From S144-45 sp015494035 (GTDB taxonomy: Bacteria; Pseudomonadota; Gammaproteobacteria; Xanthomonadales; Marinicellaceae), in assembly GCA_027057345.1 (NCBI GenBank), contig JALUIX010000105.1:1-8677 (forward strand): a stretch of 8,677 bases of DNA, given 5' to 3'. The notes under the pieces are model-generated. The model made no database searches. It was not told where the DNA came from and saw nothing but the letters and a program-made list of their open reading frames with translations. Positions 1 through 6,143 of the stretch are shown here, piece by piece. The first letter of the stretch is position 1, and the number at the start of each line of letters is the position of its first letter. Made by a program: the position numbers and the translations under genes.

Positions 1-280
1 GCCCGGCGTGCTGGCTGACCGGCAACGCTGGCGGGAAGCTCACCGCTGGCCGCTGGCCTAAGCGCTGCCGGTAGCGTTGTTGCGCCTTTTGCAGGCGTTG
101 GGTGAGTTTTTGCGGGTCGCTCTTTTGCCCCCGGCGGCTTTTGGCCTCTCGCATCAGGGCGTGGAAATCCTTACGCAACAGGCTGTTTTTGGCGGCCTGG
201 ATGGCCGGCAGCGCGGGAGCAGGCGCGGCTTTTGGGCGGCCTTTTTGCGCTCGCTGCCGGGTGGGTTTTTCAGGTGTCAT
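1..280 (-). CDS. hrpA: ATP-dependent RNA helicase HrpA, N-terminal fragment
   Basis: This is the first 93 codons of a gene that runs off the left edge. The start is the ATG at 280-278; upstream in the same frame there is no other start before the stop codon of the mscS-like gene (307-305). The visible part is a basic, Lys/Arg/Gln-rich helical N-terminus, ending in PPALPVSQHAG. From memory this matches the end of the HrpA N-terminal extension (E. coli has a similar PDNLPVSQ stretch just before the DEAH-box helicase core). The ATPase motifs lie outside the window. HrpA proteins are large DEAH/RHA-type RNA helicases that act in the cytoplasm in mRNA processing and rescue of collided ribosomes. 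The gene starts 24 nt after the mscS-like stop, so it is probably the last visible gene of the arsC-wrbA-mscS unit. No clear Shine-Dalgarno sequence precedes the ATG. The family call rests on a short match, hence moderate confidence. Confidence 0.72.
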   Translation of the reverse strand, partial: MTPEKPTRQRAQKGRPKAAPAPALPAIQAAKNSLLRKDFHALMREAKSRRGQKSDPQKLTQRLQKAQQRYRQRLGQRPAVSFPPALPVSQHAG

Positions 281-304
281 GGGTGGGGTGTGGCCAGGCT
301 GGCT

Positions 305-1552
305 TCATGAGTGGGAAGTAGAAGAATCTGCAGCCGTTGGTACCTGTTCCAATAGTGAGACATTCCCGCTGCTACCTGACTGGTCAGCGGGCAGTTCCTT
401 GATATAGATATCGTGCTTGCTGTAGGGAATTTCGATGCCTTCGGCCGCAAAGCGCTTGTAAATATTCATGTATAGCTGGTGCAGGATGCGACCGCGCAAC
501 ACTGGTTCGGAAATCCAGCCCAGCAGTTCAAAATCCAGGCTGGAGGCGCCAAAGCCCCGCAGGCGCACGCGCGGCTCGGGCGTGTCGCACAGGTCCTCTG
601 TGTGCTTGGCAATGTCCAGCAGGATGTCGCAGACCTGATCCACGTCGGAGCCATAGGCCACGCCCACCTTGGCACGGATGCGCTCCTTTTCCCAACGGCC
701 GCCATTTTCGTTGATGATTTTGGAATTGGCCATGACTGCGTTGGGCACCGTGATTTCGATGTCATCGCGTGACAGAATACGCGTGGAACGCAGGCCAATC
801 TGGGTTACGCGACCGCGTTCGCCGGAATCCAGTTGCACAAAATCACCTACTTTGTAGGGCGCATCGGCAATCACAAAAATGCCGCCGAACAGGTTGGCCA
901 GTGAATCCTTGGCGGCAAAGCCCACGGCCATGCCGATGATGCCGGCCGAGGCCAGCCAGGCGGTGGGGTTGATGCCCCAAATCAGCATGAGCGCGTAGGC
1001 GCTGATGGCCACCACCACAATTTTCCCCACCAATTCAAACAGTGGTAGCGTCTTGCGGGTGATGATGCGGTATTTATGCCGGTTACGGCTGAGGGCTTCC
1101 AGCAGGATATGCAGCAGACCAAAGCCGGCGCTGGTCCAGATCAGAATCACCAGACTTAACAGCACCTTCAGTACCAGGCGTTCGGCCCCGTCAGGCAGCC
1201 CCAGGCTTTTGCTGGCCACGCCGGCGAAAAACAGGAACACGGTTAGGAATAACGGGCGTTTGAGCAGGGCGATGATCTTGTCGTCCACCTGCGTGTGCGT
1301 GCGGCGGGAAAGGGCGCCCATGGAGCGGGCCATCAGCCATTGAGCCAGTTTTGCCAGCACCCAGCCGGTGAGCAGAATCAGTACTGGCGCCAGTCCGGGA
1401 ATGGACTGTAAGGCATCCCAGGCCGGTTGCCAGTCATCGGGCAGCCAGTCACGGGCGTTGCTGATCCAGCCCAGATCAGCCTCCACCGGCGCACTTGGTT
1501 GGGGCGTGTCGGCGACTGCGGCAAACAGGTTGATGGGCTGGAAGGTGGCCAT
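305..1552 (-). CDS. MscS-family small-conductance mechanosensitive ion channel
   Basis: A 415-residue inner-membrane channel that would open under membrane tension and release solutes during hypo-osmotic shock. Hydrophobic segments are visible at about residues 54-75, 99-117, 126-150 and 174-194. A Gly/Ala-rich pore helix follows at about 197-215 (WLASAGIIGMAVGFAAKDSL), typical of MscS TM3. After it come the beta domain (about 231-285, with APYKVGDFV and the PNAVMANSKIIN motif) and the C-terminal alpha/beta vestibule (about 290-385, ending GIEIPYSKHDIYIKEL). The last 25 or so residues are polar and probably disordered. It is longer than the 286-residue E. coli MscS because of extra N-terminal membrane helices, but much shorter than MscK. 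The ATG at 1552 follows GGAG at 1564-1561 with 8 nt spacing. It starts 5 nt after wrbA and is followed by hrpA. The family is certain; the exact paralogue is not. Confidence 0.93.
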   Translation of the reverse strand: MATFQPINLFAAVADTPQPSAPVEADLGWISNARDWLPDDWQPAWDALQSIPGLAPVLILLTGWVLAKLAQWLMARSMGALSRRTHTQVDDKIIALLKRPLFLTVFLFFAGVASKSLGLPDGAERLVLKVLLSLVILIWTSAGFGLLHILLEALSRNRHKYRIITRKTLPLFELVGKIVVVAISAYALMLIWGINPTAWLASAGIIGMAVGFAAKDSLANLFGGIFVIADAPYKVGDFVQLDSGERGRVTQIGLRSTRILSRDDIEITVPNAVMANSKIINENGGRWEKERIRAKVGVAYGSDVDQVCDILLDIAKHTEDLCDTPEPRVRLRGFGASSLDFELLGWISEPVLRGRILHQLYMNIYKRFAAEGIEIPYSKHDIYIKELPADQSGSSGNVSLLEQVPTAADSSTSHS

Positions 1553-1557
1553 GGGCT

Positions 1558-2157
1558 TTACTCCGTCGGGTGGTTTTTCAGTTGCCTGGCCAGGGTGGAG
1601 ATGCGCTTGCCCAGCGCCAGGCAGAGGGATTTTTCGCCGCTGTCAATGGCGCGTTCGGAATCGTTGCCTGACCAGTGGCTGGGACCATAGGGCGTGCCGC
1701 CGCTGGCGGTGTCCAGCAGCGCCGGTTCGCTGTAGGGCAAGCCCACAATCACCATGCCATGATGCAACAACGGCAGCATCATGGTCAGCAAGGTGGTTTC
1801 CTGACCGCCATGCAAGCTGGAACTGGAGGTGAATACCCCGGCTGGTTTGCCGCTGAGGGCGCCGGAAAACCATTCCGCGCCGGTTTCATCGAAAAAGATT
1901 TTCAATGGCGCTGCCATGTTGCCAAAACGCGCCGGGCTGCCAATAATCAGGCCGTCGCATTCGCTCAGGTCGCGGCGATTCACCGGCAGATCCGTGCCGG
2001 CGTTATCCTGGCTATTTTCGCTTTCAGCGGGCGTTTCGGGCACGCAGCGAATGACTGCTTCGCAGTCAGGCACCGAGGCCACGCCGCGACCGATCAGGCG
2101 CGCCATTTTGGCCGTGTTGCCGTGCTTGCTGTAGTAAAGAATCAGGATTTTGGCCAT
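1558..2157 (-). CDS. wrbA: WrbA-type NAD(P)H:quinone oxidoreductase (flavodoxin-like)
   Basis: A 199-residue cytoplasmic flavoprotein, the same size as E. coli WrbA (198). WrbA proteins bind FMN and reduce quinones by two electrons with NAD(P)H, which avoids semiquinone radicals. The FMN phosphate loop is at the N-terminus (residues 10-15, SKHGNT). The typical WrbA signatures follow: GSPARFGNMAAP (73-84), SLHGGQETT (114-122), HHGMVIVGLPYS (132-143) and GGTPYGPS (153-160). An insertion-like acidic stretch around residues 44-57 replaces part of the first long loop. The ATG at 2157 is 3 nt beyond the arsC stop codon, and a GGAG lies inside the arsC end (2173-2170) at a long 12 nt spacing, so translational coupling with arsC is likely. 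The arsC-wrbA pairing is a neighbourhood I recall from other gammaproteobacteria such as Pseudomonas. Confidence 0.94.
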   Translation of the reverse strand: MAKILILYYSKHGNTAKMARLIGRGVASVPDCEAVIRCVPETPAESENSQDNAGTDLPVNRRDLSECDGLIIGSPARFGNMAAPLKIFFDETGAEWFSGALSGKPAGVFTSSSSLHGGQETTLLTMMLPLLHHGMVIVGLPYSEPALLDTASGGTPYGPSHWSGNDSERAIDSGEKSLCLALGKRISTLARQLKNHPTE

Positions 2158-2160
2158 GGG

Positions 2161-2511
2161 CTATAAAATCTCCAGCACGTTTTCCGGTGGCCGCCCAATG
2201 GCCGCCTGGCCGCCTGCCAGCACAATGGGGCGTTCAATCAGCTTCGGGTGCTTGACCATGGCAGCAATCAGCTCATCGTCTTCCAGTTGCGGGTTGTCCA
2301 GCCCCAACGCGGTGTATTCGGCCTCCTTGCGCCGCATCAGTTCGCGCGGACTCAGGCCCAGTTTTTCCAGAATGGCCTTGAGTTCATCGGTGCTGGGCGG
2401 GTTTTCCAGGTATTTGATAACCCGTGGCTCGATGCCGCGTTCCTGCAGCAATGCCAGGGTTGCGCGGGATTTGGAACAGCGCTGATTGTGGTAAATGGTC
2501 ACGTTGCTCAT
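2161..2511 (-). CDS. arsC: ArsC-family (glutaredoxin-type) arsenate reductase, YfgD-like
   Basis: A 116-residue thioredoxin-fold protein of the glutaredoxin-coupled ArsC family, which reduces arsenate to arsenite. The active site reads IYHNQRCSKSR with Cys12, preceded by His8. Arg60, Arg94 (ERPIV) and Arg107 (IGRPPE) fall at exactly the positions of the oxyanion-binding arginines of plasmid R773 ArsC, as I recall them. The CSKSR and IGRPPE motifs and the short length (116, no C-terminal extension) make it closer to chromosomal E. coli YfgD than to ars-operon ArsC. No arsR, arsB or acr3 gene is nearby, so a dedicated arsenic-resistance role is not supported and a housekeeping role is possible. 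The ATG at 2511 has a good GAGG at 2522-2519 with 7 nt spacing. It is the first gene of the minus-strand unit arsC-wrbA-mscS-hrpA. Confidence 0.9.
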   Translation of the reverse strand: MSNVTIYHNQRCSKSRATLALLQERGIEPRVIKYLENPPSTDELKAILEKLGLSPRELMRRKEAEYTALGLDNPQLEDDELIAAMVKHPKLIERPIVLAGGQAAIGRPPENVLEIL

Positions 2512-2543
2512 GGTTGTGCCTCATGAAAGGTTGTTGGTGAGCT

Positions 2544-2549
2544 ATTTTA
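2544..2549 (-). promoter_or_regulatory. Candidate -10 element for the arsC-wrbA-mscS operon
   Basis: On the minus strand this reads TAAAAT, five of six matches to the sigma70 -10 consensus, 32 nt upstream of the arsC ATG. I see no good -35 box at normal spacing, so this is only a position where the promoter could lie in the 171-bp divergent intergenic region. Confidence 0.25.
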
Positions 2550-2636
2550 ACCGGCATTGTCGTCAGGGGAAGCCATTGATGCCTTGCACCTGCCTTTGTT
2601 CAACACAGCGACCGCAAAGCAGACGCCCGATTCCCG

Positions 2637-2642
2637 TATAAT
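2637..2642 (+). promoter_or_regulatory. Candidate -10 element (TATAAT) for the isomerase lipoprotein gene
   Basis: A perfect TATAAT lies 40 nt upstream of the ATG at 2683. The sequence 17 nt upstream of it (GCAAAG) is a poor -35 match and there is no extended -10. The perfect box and its position in the divergent spacer support it; the missing -35 weakens it. Confidence 0.4.
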
Positions 2643-2671
2643 GCCATGCATTCCCTTTCACAGTAATAAAC

Positions 2672-2676
2672 AAGGA
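2672..2676 (+). promoter_or_regulatory. Ribosome binding site fixing the start of the isomerase lipoprotein
   Basis: AAGGA ends 6 nt before the ATG at 2683. The frame is open further upstream (an ATG at 2557), but only the start at 2683 has this site, and it places a lipoprotein signal peptide at the N-terminus. The start at 2683 is therefore preferred. Confidence 0.75.
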
Positions 2677-2682
2677 TTACCC

Positions 2683-3484
2683 ATGAAATACCCGCTTCTT
2701 TTTTTGTTGTCCCTGACTTTGCTTGCCTGTCAGGGCTCCCTCGGTGACCAGCAAACAACAGCCCAGACCGGCGAAGTCATTGCTGTGGTTAATGATGAAC
2801 CGGTCACCACCGATCTGCTCAAGGCCTATCTGAAAGCCAACGGCATTGCCAAAACCGATGAGGTCACGATCAACAAGGGCCTGGAAGGACTGATAGCCGA
2901 GATGGCCATGGCGCGCGAGGCCCAGAAGAAAAAGCTGCCACTGACGCCGGATCAGGTCAATACGCTGCAATACCTGCACCTGCGGGCCATGGCCACCAAT
3001 GCGCTCAGTGATTACCTCAAAAATCACCCCATTGAAGACAAGGACTTGCGGGCCGAATACAACAAGATCATTAAAAACACCGGCGGTCAGGAATATCACG
3101 TTCATCACCTGCTGTTTGCCGATGAAGTGCAGGCGCAAAAACTGGCCGAAGACATTGCGGCCGGAAAGACCGCCTTTGCCGAGGCCGAGAAAAAATACCT
3201 GGCTGAAAACACAGCGCGNNNNNNNNNNGGGTTGGGTCAACCTGAGCCAGTTGCCGAAAGGCTTTCGTCAGGTTCTGCCGGGCATGAAGCCAGGACAGGT
3301 TTACCCCAAGGCGGTGGCCAGTGAGTACGGCGGCCATGTGCTCTTTCTGGAAGACACGCGGCAGTTGCAACCGCCACCCTTCGAGGAGGTCAAGGCCGGT
3401 ATCGAGCGCAGCCTGCGGCAGAAACAGGTGGACAAATACCGCCAACTGGCCCGTGCCAAAGCACGCGTCGCCATCAAGGAGTAA
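2683..3484 (+). CDS. Parvulin-type peptidyl-prolyl cis-trans isomerase, lipoprotein (gene crosses an assembly gap)
   Basis: A predicted envelope folding factor. The N-terminus MKYPLLFLLSLTLLAC is a lipoprotein signal with lipobox LLAC and Cys16; the next residue is Gln, which suggests the outer membrane. After a polar linker, IAVVNDEPVTTDLLKAYLK resembles the start of the SurA/PpiC-type N-terminal helical domain. The rotamase domain begins near residue 138 (YHVHHLLFADEVQAQKL) and is cut at residue 179 by the N run. It resumes as GWVNLSQLPKGFRQVLPGM, PGQVYPKAVASEYGGHVLF and a basic helical tail ending AIKE. The two halves lie in different frames as printed, but they fit as one protein if the true gap is a multiple of three bases rather than ten, so the break is probably artificial. 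The family motif GG(D/E)LGW appears to straddle the gap. The following gene starts 6 nt downstream and the pair is likely cotranscribed. An EpsD-like assignment is possible but has no contextual support. Confidence 0.85.
3219..3228. other. Assembly gap (10 Ns) inside the isomerase gene
   Basis: Ten consecutive Ns. The codons before (ending GCG CG) and after (GGT TGG GTC) join in frame only if the missing length is divisible by three, so ten is a placeholder. By comparison with the usual parvulin motif, roughly 9-15 bases are likely missing (inference). Confidence 0.95.
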
Positions 3485-3490
3485 AGACAC

Positions 3491-3919
3491 ATGACTGAGT
3501 GGATACAAAAGGCCGAGGCTTTTCTGCAGGCATTCCCGGGTGGCGTGTGGGGCTTTGTGTTGGTCGCCTATGCCATCAGCTTGGGGTTGATTTGCCTGGT
3601 GGTGGTGCTGTTGCCGGAAGATTATTTGCTGGATGAGTCGCGCTGGTACAAGGCCATCAAACAGCGCAACCCGTTGCTTTACTGGGTGATTTTTGTGCTC
3701 AAGAACCTGCTGGGACTTGTGTTTTTGCTGCTGGCGGTTGTCATGACCGTTCTGCCCGGTCCCGGTGCCCTGATGTTTCTGGTGGCGGTGCTGCTGCTGG
3801 ATTTTCCCGGCAAGCACAAAATCATGGTGTGGTTGCTGAGCAAGCCCTCACTGCTGCGAACCATCAACCGCATTCGGCAATGGGCAGGCAAACCGCCATT
3901 GGTGGTGCCTGCGGGCTGA
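3491..3919 (+). CDS. Small PGPGW-like (TIGR02611-type) integral membrane protein
   Basis: A 142-residue protein of unknown function. It has an N-terminal hydrophobic helix at about 17-41 (GVWGFVLVAYAISLGLICLV onward), a polar loop, then two more helices at about 62-85 and 91-105. The motif VLPGPGALMFLVAVLLLDFPG matches what I recall as the PGPGW membrane protein family. The following basic amphipathic segment (KHKIMVWLLSKPSLLRTINR, then a tail ending GKPPLVVPAG) is typical of gammaproteobacterial members. The ATG at 3491 has AAGGAG at 3476-3481, 9 nt upstream; this site is formed by the last codons of the isomerase gene, so the two genes are translationally close. It converges on gcvPA across the repeat at 3984. 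No biochemical role is known to me. Confidence 0.8.
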   Translation: MTEWIQKAEAFLQAFPGGVWGFVLVAYAISLGLICLVVVLLPEDYLLDESRWYKAIKQRNPLLYWVIFVLKNLLGLVFLLLAVVMTVLPGPGALMFLVAVLLLDFPGKHKIMVWLLSKPSLLRTINRIRQWAGKPPLVVPAG

Positions 3920-3977
3920 ACACGGCGAATGGCATCAGCGTATCAGCCGTGTAGGTGGATGCTGGATGGGTTTTTTT
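3920..3977 (+). terminator. Possible weak intrinsic terminator after the isomerase-PGPGW pair
   Basis: Immediately after the TGA there is a 7-bp inverted repeat, ACACGGC (3920-3926) with GCCGTGT (3946-3952), with a 19-nt loop. A run of seven Ts follows at 3971-3977, but 18 nt after the stem. An alternative smaller stem, GCATC/GATGC, brings the hairpin closer to the Ts. Neither is a textbook terminator. Confidence 0.3.
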
Positions 3978-3983
3978 CGCTAG

Positions 3984-4149
3984 GGAAGCTCTGATTGATT
4001 GAATCTGGCGCGAACAGATTGTCGTGTAAAATTGTTCAGTTCAAGGCGCAAACCGCACGCAATAGCACAAGCTATTGTGAAGGTTTGCAACGCAGAAATG
4101 GACGATTTTACGCCAAAAGACGTCGTGTCACGATTCGTTCAGCGCTTCC
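3984..4149 (-). repeat. MITE-like palindromic repeat, copy A (166 bp)
   Basis: On the minus strand this aligns along its length with copies B and C. The ends are GGAAGC and GCTTCC, extended inside by CTGATTGATTGAATC at one end and GATTCGTTCAGC at the other. The interior pairs too: GCAAACC (4048-4054) with GGTTTGC (4082-4088), and CAATAGC (4060-4066) with GCTATTG (4071-4077) around an ACAA loop, so the whole unit can fold as one long imperfect hairpin. Flanking tetranucleotides are CTAG (3980-3983) and CTGG (4150-4153), three of four identical. There is no plausible coding sequence inside. It overlaps the end of gcvPA by 22 nt. It is inverted relative to copies B and C. Confidence 0.9.
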
Positions 4150-5510
4150 CTGGGTTGCAAGGCGTTTTGCAGGGCAGTGGCAAAGGTGTCGAGGTCTTCT
4201 TCGGTTTTGGTTTCAGTGGCGCACAGCAGCAGGGCATTGCCCAGCTCCGGGTGTGTCCGGCTGATATCCACGCCACCAACAATGCCTTCGCGGGCCAGTT
4301 GTTTGATGACTGGGGCCACTGGCTGGTTCAGGCGCAGCACAAATTCGTGAAACCCTGGGCCGGCGAAAACGCCTTCAATGCCCTCGATGGCCAGCAGTTT
4401 TTCCCGCAGCCGCCGGGCAGATTCCATACTCGCGAGGGCCACATTTTTTAGCCCCTCCGGGCCAAGCAGGGCCATGTAAACGGTCGCTGCCGAGACCATC
4501 AGGCCCTGATTGGTACAAATGTTGGACGTGGCCTTGGCCCGTCGGATGTGTTGTTCACGGGCCTGAAAGGTAAGGGTGTAACCGGTGTTGCCGTCCACAT
4601 CGGTGGTCTGGCCGACGATGCGCCCCGGCATTTGCCGGATAAACTTCTGGCGCGTGGTCATAAAGCCGAAATAGGGGCCGCCGGAGGACAGCGGTATGCC
4701 CAGTGGCTGACCTTCGCCCACACAGATGTCGGCCCCATTCTGGCCCCATTGGCCGGGGGCTTCCAGTACCGCCAGCGCGGTCGGGTTGACCACCGCAATG
4801 GCTAGCGCGCCCTGTGAGTGCGCCCAGTCGGTGAGTGCGTGCACGTCTTCGAACTGGCCAAAATAGTTGGGTTGGGGGATGACCACGGCAGTGATGTCCT
4901 GCCCTTCAAAAGCCTTCAGCTGCTCGGGTGTGACGGTGCCGGTGTGCGGGTCATAATCCACGTCCACCACGTGAATGTCCTGATTGTGGACAATGTTATG
5001 CAGCACCTCACGGTAGGCCGGGTTCAGGCTGCGCGGAGTCAGAATAACGCGGGATTTGCTTTTGCGGTTGGATCGCACGGCCATCAGCGCGGCTTCTGCC
5101 AATGCACTGGCGCCGTCGTATAACGACGCGTTGCTCACCTCCATGCCGGTGAGTTTCGCCATCATGGTCTGAAACTCGTAAATCATCTGCAAGGTGCCTT
5201 GTGAGACTTCCGCCTGATACGGCGTGTAGGCAGTGTAATACTCGCCGCGGGTGACGATTTGCCAGATGGCCGCGGGGATATGATGTTCGTAGGCGCCGGC
5301 CCCGGCAAAACACAGGGGCGTGCCGTCCTGGGCGGCCTTTTGCTTGATAAAGCGGCTGACCGCCATTTCATTGCGTTGGGAAGGCACTACCGTCAGTTTT
5401 CCGGTGCGCAGTTCGGCGGGAATTTCGTCGAACAGGTCTTCAATGGTGTCGACGCCAATGGCATCGAGCATGGCCTGAATGTCGGCCTCGGTGTGCGGAA
5501 TAAACGGCAT
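4128..5510 (-). CDS. gcvPA: Glycine dehydrogenase (decarboxylating) subunit 1, GcvPA
   Basis: A 460-residue subunit of the glycine cleavage P-protein, which decarboxylates glycine and passes the aminomethyl group to lipoyl-GcvH. In split systems GcvPA pairs with GcvPB, and the PLP-binding lysine is on GcvPB. Recognisable blocks are CFAGAGAYEHHIP (68-80), YTAYTPYQAEVSQGTLQ (92-108), NASLYDGASALAEAALMA (127-144), SSGGPYFGF, and RRAKATSNICTNQGL. The length is normal for GcvPA. The ATG at 5510 is the natural N-terminus (MPFIPHTEADI), with only a weak upstream purine stretch. The last residues (EALNES) and the TGA are encoded by repeat copy A, so the native C-terminus has been replaced or trimmed slightly. 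gcvH lies upstream, separated by repeat copy B. No gcvPB follows, which is unusual; this gene alone could not give an active P-protein. Confidence 0.95.
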   Translation of the reverse strand: MPFIPHTEADIQAMLDAIGVDTIEDLFDEIPAELRTGKLTVVPSQRNEMAVSRFIKQKAAQDGTPLCFAGAGAYEHHIPAAIWQIVTRGEYYTAYTPYQAEVSQGTLQMIYEFQTMMAKLTGMEVSNASLYDGASALAEAALMAVRSNRKSKSRVILTPRSLNPAYREVLHNIVHNQDIHVVDVDYDPHTGTVTPEQLKAFEGQDITAVVIPQPNYFGQFEDVHALTDWAHSQGALAIAVVNPTALAVLEAPGQWGQNGADICVGEGQPLGIPLSSGGPYFGFMTTRQKFIRQMPGRIVGQTTDVDGNTGYTLTFQAREQHIRRAKATSNICTNQGLMVSAATVYMALLGPEGLKNVALASMESARRLREKLLAIEGIEGVFAGPGFHEFVLRLNQPVAPVIKQLAREGIVGGVDISRTHPELGNALLLCATETKTEEDLDTFATALQNALQPREALNES

Positions 5511-5553
5511 GGTGTTGTCTCTGGCAGGCGGTGGCAGTCAGTTTACAGTTTAG

Positions 5554-5711
5554 GGAAGCGCTGATTGAATCGTGACACGGCGTCTTGCGGCGTACAATCG
5601 TCCATTTCTGCGTTGCAAGCCTTCACAAAAGCATGCTATTGCGTGCGGTTTGCGCCTTGAACTGAACATTTCAGGTGTGAGAAGCGAGTTCACGATTCGA
5701 TCAGAGCTTCC
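5554..5711 (+). repeat. MITE-like palindromic repeat, copy B (158 bp)
   Basis: Same orientation as copy C. It begins GGAAGCGCTGATTGAATC and ends GATTCGATCAGAGCTTCC, almost perfect terminal inverted repeats. It shares with the other copies the blocks CGTCCATTTCTGCGTTGCAA and TTGCGCCTTGAACTGAACA without change. The inner stem is partly decayed (CAAAAGC against GCTATTG). The 3' inner arm (about 5662-5690) has diverged from A and C. Flanks are TTAG (5550-5553) and CTGG (5712-5715). It fills most of the 206-bp gcvH-gcvPA spacer and ends 5 bp from the gcvH stop codon. Confidence 0.9.
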
Positions 5712-5716
5712 CTGGC

Positions 5717-6106
5717 TTATTCTTCGGCGATCAGGGCGCGGTAATCATCGGCGTTCAGCAGGCCTTCGAATTCGGCCTCGTCTTCGGCTTGCAGCTCAAA
5801 AATCCAGCCGTCATCGTAGGGGGACTCATTGATAAGCTCGGGCTTGTCTTCCAGTGCTTCGTTGACGGCCACCACGGTGCCGGCCATGGGCGCATAGATG
5901 TCCGAGGCGGTTTTGACCGATTCAACCACGCCGGCTTCATCGCCTTCGGCGTAACTGCTTTCCACTTCAGGCAATTCGACAAACACGATGTCGCCCAGTT
6001 GTTCCTGGGCGTGTTCGGTGATACCCACGCGGAAGGTGCCTTGATCGGTTTTCTGCACCCACTCGTGGCTGCTGGTGTATTTCAGTTCGTCCGGGACGTA
6101 GCTCAT
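5717..6106 (-). CDS. gcvH: Glycine cleavage system H protein (lipoyl carrier)
   Basis: A 129-residue protein, the same length as E. coli GcvH. It carries the lipoyl arm that shuttles the aminomethyl intermediate between the P, T and L proteins. The lipoylated lysine is Lys65 in VESVKTASDIYAP. Other family blocks are YTSSHEWV (10-17), GITEHAQEQLGDIVFVELP (28-46) and the C-terminal DDGWIFELQ. The frame is open upstream to an ATG at 6178, but the start at 6106 is chosen because it has AGGAG 6 nt upstream and gives the family N-terminus MSYVPDELKYTSSHEW. It begins 37 nt after gcvT, so the two are cotranscribed. The acidic C-terminus ends ALIAEE. Between it and gcvPA lies repeat copy B, which would be transcribed in the mRNA as a long hairpin. 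Confidence 0.97.
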   Translation of the reverse strand: MSYVPDELKYTSSHEWVQKTDQGTFRVGITEHAQEQLGDIVFVELPEVESSYAEGDEAGVVESVKTASDIYAPMAGTVVAVNEALEDKPELINESPYDDGWIFELQAEDEAEFEGLLNADDYRALIAEE

Positions 6107-6112
6107 GATGTG

Positions 6113-6117
6113 CTCCT
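6113..6117 (-). promoter_or_regulatory. Ribosome binding site fixing the gcvH start
   Basis: AGGAG on the minus strand, 6 nt upstream of the ATG at 6106. It decides against the upstream ATG at 6178, which would overlap the end of gcvT and add 24 residues unlike GcvH. Confidence 0.85.
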
Positions 6118-6143
6118 GTGGTGTGGCCGCCGGCAGGCGGATA

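Noticed and set aside
77..407. Two overlapping plus-strand open frames at the left edge
   Set aside because: They are antisense to the HrpA N-terminus and the end of the mscS-like gene, with no family resemblance or ribosome site.
2557..2682. Upstream ATG at 2557 as the start of the isomerase
   Set aside because: It would bury the lipoprotein signal 42 residues inside the protein and run across the promoter region; the start at 2683 has an AAGGA site and a standard signal peptide.
3995..4451. Open frames starting inside repeat copy A and running into antisense gcvPA
   Set aside because: They join palindromic repeat sequence to the reverse strand of gcvPA; other copies of the repeat do not keep these frames open, so the repeat is non-coding.
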